DNA of 64,000 nucleotides from contig JACEEZ010010144.1 of the NCBI GenBank assembly GCA_016584305.1, forward strand, positions 232,501 through 296,500, given 5' to 3'. This document shows, piece by piece, positions 1 to 21,663 of this stretch; within the stretch, counting starts at the first letter, position 1, and each line of letters begins with the position of its first letter. Under the pieces are notes generated by a model, which searched no databases, had not been told where the DNA came from, and saw only the letters and a list, made by a program, of their open reading frames with translations. The DNA comes from Chionoecetes opilio (taxonomy: Eukaryota > Arthropoda > Malacostraca > Decapoda > Majidae). The position numbers and the translations under genes were made by a program.

Positions 1-160
1 AGGAGGAGGAAGAAGGGGAGGGAGGAGAGGAAGAAGGGGAGGGAGGGAAGAGGAGGAGAAGAAGGGAGGGAGGGAAGAGGAAGAAGGGGAGGGAGGGAAG
101 AGGAAGAAGGGGAGGGAAGGAGGAGGAAGAAGGGGAGGGAGGGAAGAAGGGAAGGGATTG
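1..160. repeat. GA-rich minisatellite
   Basis: Purine-only tandem units of the form GGGAGGGAAGAGGAAGAA fill the left edge of the window. No coding potential is seen. Confidence 0.8.
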
Positions 161-1259
161 TTGTGAGAGGTTTAAAGGGTCAAGGTCATAATGTAAGGAT
201 TGAAGGAGGTGAATGGTGATAGGAGGAGGAGAGGATACATAGGAATACATAAGAACAGATACCAAGAAACCTATTGTTCTATATTGAGGGTATTTGCTAA
301 ATAACCTACTACTAGCTATCAAACTACATGTAGGAGAACAGTTGGAAAAGGATACCATGCCCCAAAAGAAGATAGGAACAAGGAAGTTTCGTAGTGAAGA
401 ATGAGAGGATAAGAAGTAGGCTAACTGATACTACCACTAACACTAATCAATCCGGCGGACGATATAAATTATAATATAACTCGCAGGGCAATATCAAAAC
501 TCATTTCAGGATGGAGATGATGGTGGAGATAGTGAGAATGGTGAATAATGATGATGCTTGCAGGTAAAGGAGGAGGAGGAGGAAGAAGAGGTGATGGTGG
601 AGGAGGAGGAGGAGGAGATGGAGATGATGGTGGAGGTAGTGAAAATGGTGAATAATGATGATGTTTGCAGGTAAAGGAGGAGGAAGGAGGAGGAAGAGGA
701 GGAGGAAGAAGGAGGAGGAGGAGGAGGAGGAGGAGGAGGAGGAGGAGGTGTGTTAGAGATGACAGGTAATGGAATGAGGATGATAATGGAAGATGAAAGT
801 TATGAGAAGATGGAGTAAGAAGAAAAAGATAAGAAAGATAATGTCTCAAAAATAATCAAGAGTGGAGCCTTGAGGGCAGGTTACGAAAGACAGGGAGGGA
901 AGGAGGAAAAAAGAATGACAAGTGGGTCACTAATAAAGGAAAACCTGTATTGAGGATGACAGGAGGAGATAAGCAGGTCGTCAAATCAGGAAGCAAGACA
1001 CCACGAATTCTAAAATCTAGATAACAAAAAGATAAGGAAAAAGAATACCTGATTGCGAGTAAGAGATAAAGGTTACAGAAGAAGAAGTAAGGATAGTATA
1101 TGAAGTAGAAGTAATATTAATAATAATAATAATAATTTTATTTCGCCCGAAGGCAAAAAGACAGCAAAAATTAAACATGATATACATACAGAAAAAAATA
1201 AGAGGAAATGAACTTTACTACTACTTAAGTAGTAGTAAGTACTACTTAATTAAGTAATA
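161..1259. other. Non-coding stretch with GGA microsatellites
   Basis: No gene is seen. Two (GGA)n-rich blocks lie near 565-615 and 675-750, and an imperfect copy of the 535-575 block recurs at 640-680, so the area is locally duplicated. At 234-275 there is a short dispersed repeat (core AATACATA...ACAGATACCA) whose second copy is at about 11827-11868. Confidence 0.6.
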
Positions 1260-1496
1260 CACTATAGTCGCCAGTCACTCGCCACTGCACTAATGTCGCC
1301 AGGCGCCATATAACACGAATTTTAACATCGCTACAGACTTGTATGTGCCATTTAAGACATGTAGTGTGATGTACATAATATAAACTACTGTGCATGCCTC
1401 TTCAGTGGCATATACAAGTCTGTAGTGATGCTAAAATTCGTATTATATGACGCCTGGCGAATTTAGTGCAGTGTCGATTGACTGGCGACTATAGTG
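1260..1496. repeat. Palindromic MITE with long terminal inverted repeats
   Basis: The left end CACTATAGTCGCCAGTCA is repeated exactly in reverse complement at the right end. The two arms stay similar for about 90 bp each, leaving a spacer of about 50 bp. There is no open frame. The structure is a foldback or MITE; the superfamily cannot be assigned because no clear target duplication is seen. Confidence 0.75.
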
Positions 1497-1889
1497 ATAT
1501 TGACGGTAATACAAATAGAAGATAATAATATACATATGGGCAATATATACACTGCTGTGCATACATAGTAAACGTAACGTAGTACGTACAGCTGCGCTAC
1601 CCCTCAGTCTGTACAAACAGCTGGGAGTAGTAGTAGTAGTAGTAGAGTAGTAATGGAAAAACAACACTCATTACCATCGCTTCCATTTAGATGTAACATA
1701 GTGGGTCGGGTCCTGCCCCGCCTCCCCAACCTCACCTTTGACCTTGGTGGGAGAGGTCAAAGGGCGCCCTCCCACCACCCGCCAGAGGTCAGGTCACACG
1801 CTTGCACCCGCCTATCAGTGCTTGAGATGGAGGAGGAGGATACAAGAGTTGACTGCGTGTTGGAGGAGGAAGAGGAAGGGGGGAAAGTA

Positions 1890-3150
1890 AAGAATGGATT
1901 ATGATTCATCTTCCAACCCTCCCCCACCCCCCACTTCCCTCCCCCTAACCCCCTTCCCCACCATGAATCACACTGACACCTTACCACCCCCCCCCTACCA
2001 TCACCTCCTACCCCCTCCTCCACTACCTTTCCCCCCTCCCCTTCACAGTTACCCAATAGATCCATCCTATATTCTGTCCACCATTACCTTCCCTTTCCTT
2101 CCTCCCTTTACCCCTTTACCTTCCCTTCGCACTACCTTCCCCTTTCCCTTTACTTCCATTACCCCCTTTCCCTTCCTCCCTCCTCCGCACTACTTTCCCT
2201 TTACTTCCTCCCTTTATCCCTTTACCTCCCCTTTCCCCCTCTCACTACCTTCCCCTTTCCCTTTACTTACTCACTTTTCCTTCCCTCCTCCCCTTCCCTT
2301 CTTCGCACTACCTAACTTTTTCCATTACTTCCTCCCTTCACCTCCCTTCCCCCCCTTCGCACTGCCTTCCCCTTTCCCTTTACTTCTCTCATTACCCTTT
2401 ATCTTCCCTTCCCCCCTTACTACCTTTTCCTTTCCCTTTACTTCCTCTTTTACCCCTTTACCTTCCCTTCACCCCCTTCTCACTACCTTCCCCTTCCCTT
2501 CTCACTACCTTCCCTTTCCCTTCTCATTACCTTCCCCTTTCCCTTTACTTCCTCCCTTTACCTCCCCTTCCCCCTTCGCACTACTTTCCCCTTTCACCTT
2601 CGTTTCTCCGTAATTCCCACAACCTCCACTTCAATCTCAGTCTCTTTACCTGCACGTTAAGGTGAGGTAAGCAGGTCAAATTAGTCGTGGGAGGCAGCGC
2701 GGACCGTCCTTTCACACCTGTCGCTCTTCCTCTTCCTCTTTTTACTTCCCTTTCCTCCCCCTCCCTTTCTTCCTCTTCCGCTTGTCCCTCGAACTTTCCT
2801 TTATTCTCATGTCATTTAATTTTACCTTCCCATCCCTTTTGTTTCCTATTTCCCATCCTTCCCATCCCCTCCCATCCTCTCCCCTTCCTTCCTTCCTTCC
2901 TTCCTTCCTCATCTACCCTCTCCGTCCCTTAATATTTTATCTTCACCTTCCTCCTTCTTCCTCCCCTTTCGTCGTTCCCCTTTTCACTCATCATCCCCGC
3001 TTCCTCTCCCTCATCTCCCCTTCCCCTCTCATCTCCCTCTCCCTTCCTCCCTTCCTCCCTCCTCCCCTTCCCTCCCATCCTCTCCCCTTCCCTCCCATCA
3101 TCTTTCCTTTCCTCCCATCCTTCCTTCCCTCCCCTCCTTCCTTCCCCCAC
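1890..3150. repeat. Pyrimidine-rich satellite-like tract
   Basis: About 1.2 kb is almost purely C/T on the + strand. It is built from degenerate units such as CCCCTTTCCCTTTACTTCC (1890-2610) and CCTTCCTTCCCTCC (2700-3150). The long open frames here are Pro/Ser/Phe low-complexity translations and are not genes. Mirror-symmetric polypyrimidine DNA of this sort can form triplexes. Confidence 0.75.
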
Positions 3151-3247
3151 ACGTCAAGAGCTTCATGGATTTGATTCCGTTATGCGAGAGAAATTGACGT
3201 GAAAGTGATGTGGCAAATGATTCTTAGCTTTATTGCGGTTTTTTGTT

Positions 3248-3930
<683 letters not shown>

Positions 3931-4095
3931 AAAGTGACCGGTATAGTAAGTGAGAGGGAATGGCCGTGAGAAAGTGTTGGTCAATGAGAGGGAGTGAGTG
4001 GCCGGCGGCGCTGAGCGTACAGTATAGCGGTGAGAGGGTGAGTGTTGCGGCCACCCCTTTGCGCCAGGATGTCTCGGGCTCCCGTTAGCTGAAGA

Positions 4096-5035
4096 GGAGG
4101 AGGAGGAGGTATTGCCGTAGTGGAGAGCTCAGGAGGAGGAGGAGGAGGAGGAAAAGGAAGACGTATTGCCGTAGTAGAGAGCTCGAGAGGAGGAGGAGGA
4201 GGAGGAGGGAGAGCTGGGGTGGTATTGCCGTAGTGGAGAGCTCGAGAGGAGGAGGAGGAGGAGGAGGTGGTATTGCCGTAGTGGAGAGCTCAAGAGTAGG
4301 AGGAAGAGGAGGATGTATTGCCGTAGTGGAGAGCTCAAGAGGAGGAGGAGGAGGTATTGCCGTACTGGAGAGCTCAAGAGGAGGAGGAGGAGGTATTGCC
4401 GTACTGGAGAGCTCAAGAGGAGGAGGAGGTATTGCCGTACTGGAGAGCTCAAGAGGAGGAGGAGGATGTAGTGGAGAGCTTAATTAAGAGGAGGAGGACG
4501 TATTGCCGTAGTGGAGAGTTCAAGAGGAGGACGAAGAGGAGGACGTATTGCCTTAGTGTAGAGCTCAAGAGGAGGAATGTATTGCCGTAGTGGAGAGCTC
4601 AAGAGGAGGAGGAAGACGTATTGCCGTAGTGGAGAGCTCAAGAGGAGGAAGACGTATTGCCGTAGTGGAGAGCTCAAGAGGAGGAGGAGGAAGAAGTATT
4701 GCCGTATTGGAGAGCTCAAGAGGAGGAGGAAGACGTATTGCCGTAGTGGAGAGCTCAAGAGGAGGAGGAAGACGTATTGCCGTAGTGGAGAGCTCAAGAG
4801 GAGGAGGAGGAAGACGTATTGCCGTAGTGGAGAGCTCAAGAAGAGGAGGAAGACTTATTGCCGTAGTGGAGAGCTCAAGAGGAGGAGGAGGAAGACGTAT
4901 TGCCGTATTGGAGAGCTCAAGAGGAGGAGGAAGACGTATTGCCGTAGTGGAGAGCTCAAGAGGAGGAGGAAGACGTATTGCCGTAGTGGAGAGCTCAAGA
5001 GGAGGAGGAAGACGTATTGCCGTAGTGGAGAGTAT
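4096..5035. repeat. Minisatellite, about 35-42 bp units, more than 20 copies
   Basis: The tandem unit has core GTATTGCCGTAGTGGAGAGC followed by TCAAGAGGAGGAGGAAGAC. Units differ by 3-bp steps in the GGA part and by rare point changes (GTACTGG, GTATTGG). Because length changes are mostly multiples of three, the array stays open in more than one frame and gives repeat-peptide frames such as TYCRSGELKRRRK. No gene structure surrounds it, so it is most simply a non-coding VNTR in the 5' part of the kinase locus. Confidence 0.85.
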
Positions 5036-5271
5036 AATTATGATGAATGAGGAGGAAGAGAACCAGAGAAGTAGGAGAGAAGAGGAGGAGGAGTAGTAGG
5101 AGAAGAAGAAGAGAAGTAGATAGAAATAGGAGAAGAAGAGGAGGAGAAGTAAGACGAATTACCCTGTTGTGTGTGCGTGTGCGCGTGTGTGTGTGCGTGT
5201 GTAGCCCAGCCCAGCCCAACAGCATCAGGCGCCACTATTATAATCACCCACTTTCCATCTCCTCCTTCTTA

Positions 5272-5333
5272 CAGGAACTACCACGTGTAGGTCTCACTGC
5301 CTCTTGTAGCTTCCTTATTTTCTTATGTTTTTA
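5272..5333 (-). repeat. Short SINE-like repeat, copy a
   Basis: The reverse complement of a unit of about 60 bp that starts AACATAAGAAAATAAGGAAG and ends CACGTGGTAGTTCCTGT. Other copies are at 35241-35303, 38491-38552 and 56902-56960. After this copy the tail motif TTCTTATGTTCTTCTGTTCT is repeated up to 5460 and runs into the acceptor of the kinase exon at 5474. Confidence 0.75.
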
Positions 5334-5473
5334 ATTAATAGGTGGTCAGAAAGGAACACGCATTTGTCTTTATTTATTCCTTATGTTCTTCTGTTCTTAA
5401 TAGAAAGGAACACACATTTGTCTTTACTTATTCCTTGTTTTCTTATGTTCTTCTGTTCTTCCCCTCCACCCAG

Positions 5474-14718
<9,245 letters not shown>

Positions 14719-15890
14719 GGGCAAACCTTTGTCCATGCCATCTTTATGCCATGGATTATGAAAGTATTTTTTTTCTTCTATATGTCTGTTTAGTTCTTTG
14801 ATCAAATGTGAGTTTGATATTTTTGTTGGCTCACCTGAAAGTGTGGAAATAACTGAATTATGATGGAAAGAATCATGTTCTGTGAACTATGAATCCCTTG
14901 AATCTTGACATCATGAAAAGTTTCATTTTATCATAAATGAAGGATTGTTATGTATATAGTGTTCTTTGAGAATGCACTATAAAAAACATTTCACTGAAAT
15001 TTTCAACATAGGCTCTCCATATCTGTTGAAGAAATTAAAGTTGTTCAGTGTGGCAGCCGCTGCATCGCTGAGTGGTGTGCGGGCCTCGTAAACTATGCAA
15101 ACTGTACAGTAGTATTGCCTGCACACCACCTTCAGTGATCCTAGGGCAGCTTGGTGACATTTCTTTCCTGGCAAACTTGAACCTACGCCTGTGTTTGAGA
15201 CCAATGGAGCATGTGCGCTCTACCTCACAGCTAATACTGTTAGTTTTTTATCAAATCACTGCCCATGATGATAGTCAAAAGGGCACAGAAAAGCCTACTT
15301 GGCCTCCCTTGCACACCTCAGTGTTGGGCGCATTGCAACGCCAGACTGAACCCTGCGGCCCACAGGGGTGCGTGGGGGAGGCCGGTGATGTGTCTCCGCG
15401 CTGCCCCCAGTGTTTACCAAAGAGTGGAGAAGGGGGGGCAGCGATACACGGATTGGTGAAACAGAAATAGTCTATGGCACACCAGGCAAGACCCTTCAGA
15501 CAGCAGCAGTGACGGCTGTCTGGGGGCAAGTGGCAAGGGGTTGCGCCAAGACCATCGTAAAATACCTCTTATGTGCATTAACATTCAGTTTTGAAATCAT
15601 ACACATACATACATGTATCAAGCTTAATCAAATCAATAATGATCTCTTCTGATAACCTGCTCAATGATTCAAATAGAAATGTGCGCATTCTTGGCATAAT
15701 TTTGCAATGTCTGTTTTAGAGGAGTTAGTGCAATGTTAAGGTAATAGGTTCTGTGGCAGGCAACAAGGAGTCAGTCATGCTCAGAACACTAAGTGATGCA
15801 TTCTTGTCGGATGTCACAACTGTGGTGAAAGAAGATATTTTTCTTTCGCAGTATGGAAAAGAAAGTCCGTCCCTGAGTGTAGTGCAGCAT

Positions 15891-15932
<42 letters not shown>

Positions 15933-17126
15933 TTTGTATTTAACTAATTGTAGTATGCAGGCTTTGAGTACTTGTATTTTCTTCTATCCATACCAACTTT
16001 CATTCACCCTTGATTTTAAAATCACCATTTTCATACTCAGGTTGTTTCAACAATCAATACCTCTTCTATGTACTCGGAAAGCTATATTTCAAAACTTTGT
16101 ATTTTGATTTGTTCCTGTGTCCTCTTGTTCTTTCCAGAATTCCATATTTAGAAGGTTCACTTTCCATCTTTTCCAATCCCTACTTTGGTTTCTGTCATCA
16201 AAAATACTTTTCTTTCTCTCATTTTCTCCCTTTTTACTTTTTGATTGTTCTCATTTTTCTCCCTGCGGATGATTTCTCAAGTTCAGTAACTTTATTTTCA
16301 CCTCATAAAGTTATCCTTTTCATAGTAATCTGAATGGCACTAAATCAAAACTATTTAATTTTCAAATGTATGCAGCTTACTTGTCTTCTTCTCTCATGAA
16401 GAATATCCTCTGTTCTCTTATGAAAATATCCTCCCCCATTCTTACATGAAAATATTATAGACCTGTGGTACATGATGATCCTTTCTAAAATCTTTGCTGA
16501 TAGACTTTTCAGTTATCAGTATACTAAAGGAAACCAGTCAATCTTGTATTACCAGCTGAGATTCTCTGAAGCATTGTCTTATGAGAATGTTACTTTCACT
16601 GTCTGCTTATCACATTGTGTATGTATGCATTGCATGTATGCATTGCATGTGTGTGTATGTATGTATGCATGTATGTATGCATGTGTGTGTGTGTGTGTGT
16701 GTGTGTGTACACTTACGTGCTGCTGCTGTATCTTTGAAGAGCAGAGCTAACACCTGGACAAAGTAGAGGATATTGGGTCATAGGAAAGATCTCTCGGTGA
16801 CCGGAATGTTCAGCCTCGGCGAGTGAGAGGAGCAACACGAGAACGCTGTGTTGTCTGAGGGTGAATGGCGAACCACTATAGCTGCTCCCTCCACACGGAG
16901 ACTACCACACTCACATTACCTGTGTTCCAAAATATTATGAGGCCTTTTTCACAACCAAAGAGTGGATGGTATAAGGAAATATTGTTCCCTTTTTGGCTCA
17001 GGATATTTCTCAACCAAATGTCAAACTTGGTGCTTACAGCCAAGTTGGGCATCAATCCTATTATCTTGCAAAAGAACCAATGATACTTAATGTGTAGAAC
17101 TTTTCTAAAAGTATAAGCTGACTGAT

Positions 17127-17135
17127 TTATTTATT
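17127..17135 (+). promoter_or_regulatory. AU-rich element nonamer
   Basis: TTATTTATT on the PLK sense strand, the consensus of class II AU-rich mRNA-decay elements. Confidence 0.35.
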
Positions 17136-17935
17136 TTAATGGGAGTTCATGTAAATCAAACAATCCTCTTGTGAGGCACATTGTTTAGTACAAACTCAAA
17201 TGCACCAGGAAGGAACCAGTCTGGGTGTGTGGCAAAGCAGGCGACTTCATTAATGATCTCATCTAATTGTAATCTATTATGTATCTTCATATTTCTGTCA
17301 CTGTTCTTGGCACCGTAGCGAGGCTGAGAGGGCCCGAGAGGGCCCGAGAGATGGCAGTGTTGATTGTCCACCACCGAACACTTTGTTTTGATTGTAGCTT
17401 TATAATTAATGTTCATAAATTTGTATTAAAGGAATCATATGATGCCTCTACTTCAATGGCCAATGTGCAGCAAGGACGACCAGCAACGTGTGTCCTTGGC
17501 TGCTGTCGCCTGGTCAACATGATGTATTTGTTAGATAACTTCTCTGCAGCGAGATCTTGTCCTCAGTTTACTGTCTTACCAAAGATGGCAGGAATCATTA
17601 GTGTCCCGTGTGGACGCAGAGAAAACAGACAAGCTTTTATTATTTCTAAAGCTACAGAATAGAATGCTTTCTGTAGTCTAGACAATGTTGAAGAAAGGCA
17701 CAAAGAGGTCTCCAAAGTGTACAGGTTGACCTTCAGCTTTGCCTAGTCATTTTCAAGTTCAATAGAAAGTTAATAGTGTTTGTGACAACTGCATTGCCTG
17801 CTGGAGGCCACAGCGGCCCCGGGGCGTCAGGGCAGAAGTGGCTGCCGGAGACTGTGCCAAGAATCCCTTATATTATAGTGTTGTAGGACACCATTACTAT
17901 TATTAATACAGTAGTAATAATTATTGTACTGTAAT

Positions 17936-17944
17936 TTATTTATT
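17936..17944 (+). promoter_or_regulatory. AU-rich element nonamer
   Basis: A second TTATTTATT on the PLK sense strand, followed by a T-rich run. Functional only if the 3' UTR extends this far. Confidence 0.35.
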
Positions 17945-18230
17945 TTTTATCATTGTGTCTGTGATTTCTTGTCTTTGTTTGTTACTTATTGTACATCTTT
18001 TTGTTTGTGATAATTTTTTTGCAAGTACATATGCAATTATGTATATAATGTGCAGCATTGATTTAAGGCTGTGTTGTGTTAGATTTACAACCTTGTTAAG
18101 TGTAGCGCTCAGGTCTTTCACAAGCTGTTGTGGCTAAGTGGTCTTCCTCGGGTTATTGTTCTTCATGTCTGGCATTGGTTGTAATTACCAAAATCCTTCA
18201 AATTGGTGCCTTGATATACAAGCAGTGAGA

Positions 18231-18275
18231 GGCGCCGCCCTCGCTGCCGCCCACGGTGTGGCGGTGGGCGGCGCC
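18231..18275 (+). promoter_or_regulatory. GC-rich hairpin
   Basis: GGCGCCGCC at 18231-18239 pairs with GGCGGCGCC at 18267-18275. The interior CCGCCCAC / GTGGCGG can extend the stem. It stands out in AU-rich surroundings. Confidence 0.45.
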
Positions 18276-19003
18276 ACACTGGCCTGGTGGTGGGTCATTT
18301 CTGGGAAGCAAATCTGTAATTGTTGTAACTAAAGATGCCTGGATATTATACTTAAAACCAATCTCTTCCATATTGTAGCTGTACCAACTTAGAATTATAG
18401 TACAGACTGTTGCTCTCTGCTACAAGAGAGTAGTGGTGGGCAGGCAGGCACCACAGGCTGGCAGGGTCGGCAGGGCACCTTACCCCTGCTGACGCGGGCT
18501 TCCAGTGGGGCACAGCCTCGGTCCAGGTTCCCAGGTGCTCTTGGCCCATAGTGAGAGTCTCTTTGACAGTAATTCATAGGTGTAAAGTAGCCAATACTGA
18601 ATTTGATTGCCTTTAGGGGTAACTACTAGTCAAAGGGACAGGCAGAGGTTGGACCAATTTGACTTCAGCAAGTGAGGGCAGCTGCAGGAGTGTCTGGTGA
18701 GGCAAATATTCCTTCCATATAACAGTACACAGAGTGAGCGGCGTTGGCCAGGCCGCGGGTCCCGACATCAGTGTTACTGTTCCTCTCGGGGCCGGTGTGG
18801 TGCCACGCCTTGCTCTGTAATGTCCAGTTCAATATTGCATTATTAAGCTAAGCAGCCCACTCAAGACATGTATATAAACCATAATGTAAGAGTAATGGAA
18901 GTAGTCATCTTGAATCTGTGCAGTATAATATATGATGTATATTACAGACTGTCATGGTCTTTCTTTTTTTTTTATCTTGTTGTAGACTTATGCTTTTGTT
19001 TGT

Positions 19004-19009
19004 AATAAA
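19004..19009 (+). terminator. Candidate PLK polyadenylation signal
   Basis: AATAAA in TTTGTAATAAATCATTG, at the edge of the transposon island and preceded by T-rich DNA. Confidence 0.35.
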
Positions 19010-19223
19010 TCATTGAAGATCTTTGCTGATTTAATAACTTTAAATTATTGTACCGTGTATGTGTTCAATTGTATTGTGATAAACTGGCTTGAAGAGATTG
19101 TATCTGGTATGATGAGAACGAAACTTTCAGGATACAATTAAAGCCACCAATCGTGTATTAGTTTAAACTGCACAATGTGCACATAAACTGCACACACCCA
19201 CCCCAAAATAGTGATTTCCGATA

Positions 19224-20040
19224 CAGTGGCGTAGCTGCGGGGTGCCCCCCCCCCCCCCCCCATGAGAATAATGTACCCCCCAGGCGCCCCCTCACTGGCC
19301 ATGGCTGCCGTCTATAATAATATAAGCGAAAGTGTGTGTGTCTGTCCGCGATAGGTGCCGCCCCCCGTGGCGGAATCCCATCATATGTCAGTTTTGGAAT
19401 CAGGTTGACCAGGGGAAGGTTTTAAGCCCACTTATGAGATGATCTGATCACTTCTTTTTTTTCTTTTTTTTTCTTTTTTTTTAAGCAGCCTATTAGCGAG
19501 AATTGTGAGAAAAAAAAGTGGGTTGCGAGAATTGAGGAAACCTTGATGTAGGGTGATGGGTAATGGGTGAGTGAATGGGTAATGGGTGTGGGGTGATGGG
19601 TGAGTGAATGGGTTGGGGGTGTGGGTGAGTGAATGTGTGGGGGGTGATGGGTGTGGTGTGTGGTGATGGGGTATGGGTGGTGATGGTTGGGGGTGATGGT
19701 ATGGGGAGTGAATGGGTGGGGGGTGATGGGTAATGGGTGAGTGAATGGGTTGGGATGGGTTGGCGTTAATACATACATTTCTACATCCATGATTTCAGGA
19801 AAGTTAGAAGGGGCTATCTGGAGAGTCTGTGTTTGGCCCTCCGCAGGAGCTAGCCAAAAAGGCCGCCCGGAGGGCGGCTTTGCGGCTAGTATTCTATATA
19901 ATGCCCTAATACCCACCACTGATCTAATCTTAGAATATGCCCTTATACGCCTTTAATGTGGTATCAGAGTGGCCCCTGAGCTCTGCTTGCCTAGTGCCCC
20001 CCAGGTGCCCCCCATTGATAAATACCTAGTTACGCCACTC
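19224..20040. mobile_element. hAT-like MITE (CAGTGGCGTAGC ends), split by a Helitron
   Basis: Left end CAGTGGCGTAGCTGCGG, right end CTAGTTACGCCACT. The uninterrupted relative at 60760-61067 is about 308 bp. This copy is longer because a Helitron of 579 bp (19311-19889) sits inside it. No coding capacity, and no intact target duplication is visible. Confidence 0.75.
19311..19889 (+). mobile_element. Non-autonomous Helitron, copy 1
   Basis: The 5' end is TCTATAATAATATAAGCG and the 3' end CGGCTAG, preceded by a GCCGCCC-GGA-GGGCGGC hairpin 11 bp before the end. These are TC...CTRR ends plus hairpin, with no target duplication. The paralogous empty site at 60952/60953 shows insertion between G and TATTCT. 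The interior carries a GATGGGTAATGGGTGAGTGA minisatellite (about 19553-19760). No Rep/helicase. Confidence 0.85.
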
Positions 20041-20877
20041 CTAACAAGGCAATACTGTCCTTCAACAACCCACAACCCCAACTACGTATTAGTAGCAAAA
20101 AAAGAAGAAGAAAAGTATATATCCTACCCACTATCCTCTTCGACGCTGTTAATGAATTCGAAGCACTAACGAACACTCAATATAAACTTTAAAAAATATA
20201 CTACGAAACTAGACCAACACTATTATTAGCTCACATTTACTAACATTTAAGACATAGAGATAACGTTACAGGTCTAGAATTATTGGTCAAAGGTCAACAG
20301 GTAAGGGCGTGGGAAGGAATAAGGGAAAGGTTTAGGCTAGTGTTTCGAAGCAGTGTTGAGCTCCTTGAGTAATCCGGTGCGAGCGACAGTCGAAAGCGAG
20401 CCGGCGAGGAGGCAGGACGCGTGTGTAGGCAGCTGGAAGGGCCGAACAACGCTTTATTTTGTTGCTTTTCTTCATATTTCTGCAACGTAAGGTAAGTAGA
20501 GAGAGAAAGTGCGGAAGTGGGAGAGCGAGTGAGAGGAATGAGTGGGCAGTGGGTAGCGGAACTAGGGGTAGGCCATGGCCACCCCTGCAATCATATTGGT
20601 TACTCCACTCAGAAAAAATCTATGTCAGATCGATGTCTAAATGAAAATTCAACCATTTCTTTTTAATGGCTATGCCATGGCCACCCCACACTAGATCTGT
20701 GTCCAACCTTGGCCACCCCAGTCAAAATTTCCTGGCGGCGCTACTCTTGAATGGGAGAGGGAGGGAGGGAGGGAGGGAGAGCGTATGTATGATTTGAGGT
20801 TGTTTAGTCTTTCCTGCAAAGTAATGGCTGTTGCCTCGTTATCGTTCTACCTTACATAACGTCAGATTGGCTATAGC
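20041..20877. other. Intergenic, no gene seen
   Basis: Holds a (GGGA)n run near 20757-20778 and fragments of GGCCACCCC-type repeat. No supported coding region. Confidence 0.5.
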
Positions 20878-21422
20878 CAGTGGCGTAGCTACGGGGGGGC
20901 ACGTGCCTCCCCATGAGAATCCGGAGCCCCCCATGTGCCCGCTACTGGTCATGGCTGCCGTAATCTGCTTGGACCTGTGACCAGTGGCGTCACCGCGGGG
21001 GGGCTAAGGGGGACTTAGCCCCCCCAAGTCAAGGACTCAGCCCCCCCAAAATTGCTGCTAGTAGCCTGCTACCCAAAAACAATAAAAAGGAATATTTATC
21101 CAATTTTCCATGCCAGAGCAAAACCTTATTTTTCACACTTATGTTTACTGTTTAACTGTTGTAACTACAGTATCCCATGTACCTGTTTTTGTGCAATAAG
21201 GGAAATACCTTGAATATATTGTAAGTTTATATTTATATTTTTTTTTCATTATCAAGATAAAACCTTACTGAGAAACAAACCAGAAACATACATTGTGCAA
21301 TTCCTTTGTGTTTGTTAGTGGAGAGAGAAAAATGGCAATTTTATTTGTATAGGCAGAATAAAATGTTTCTTCATATTATCAAATTTAGTTAATATGGTAT
21401 GATGCATGGTATAACTCTAGCT

Positions 21423-21573
21423 GAAGGCCTCTTCCATTTGTACCCAAGTTGCATGAACCAGTTCTTTCAGTTCAGGGTTGGGTTCTGGGTTCAGGGTTGG
21501 GTTCGCGTGTCACAAATGGAACGCAAAAACCCCGTTTTTTGTTTACAAACATACTCAGCTGGCGAGGCAATTT

Positions 21574-21663
<90 letters not shown>

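Larger units (their letters stand above)
14719..19025 (+). other. Probable long 3' UTR of the PLK gene
   Basis: No other gene is seen, and transposon relics are sparse compared with the flanks. The stretch is AU-rich with AU-rich-element nonamers (17127, 17936), a TGTATATA (about 14951), GT arrays at 15894-15931 and 16684-16708, and a GC hairpin at 18231-18275. The best polyadenylation hexamer is at 19004. The extent is an inference; an earlier cleavage site is possible. Confidence 0.4.

Noticed and set aside
1894..2613. Pro/Phe/Ser-rich frame of 239 residues
   Set aside because: It is a translation of a polypyrimidine tract with no domain and no conserved start context.
17279..17662. 127-residue frame as a gene
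   Set aside because: No domain, no splice support, and it lies in the likely 3' UTR of the PLK gene.
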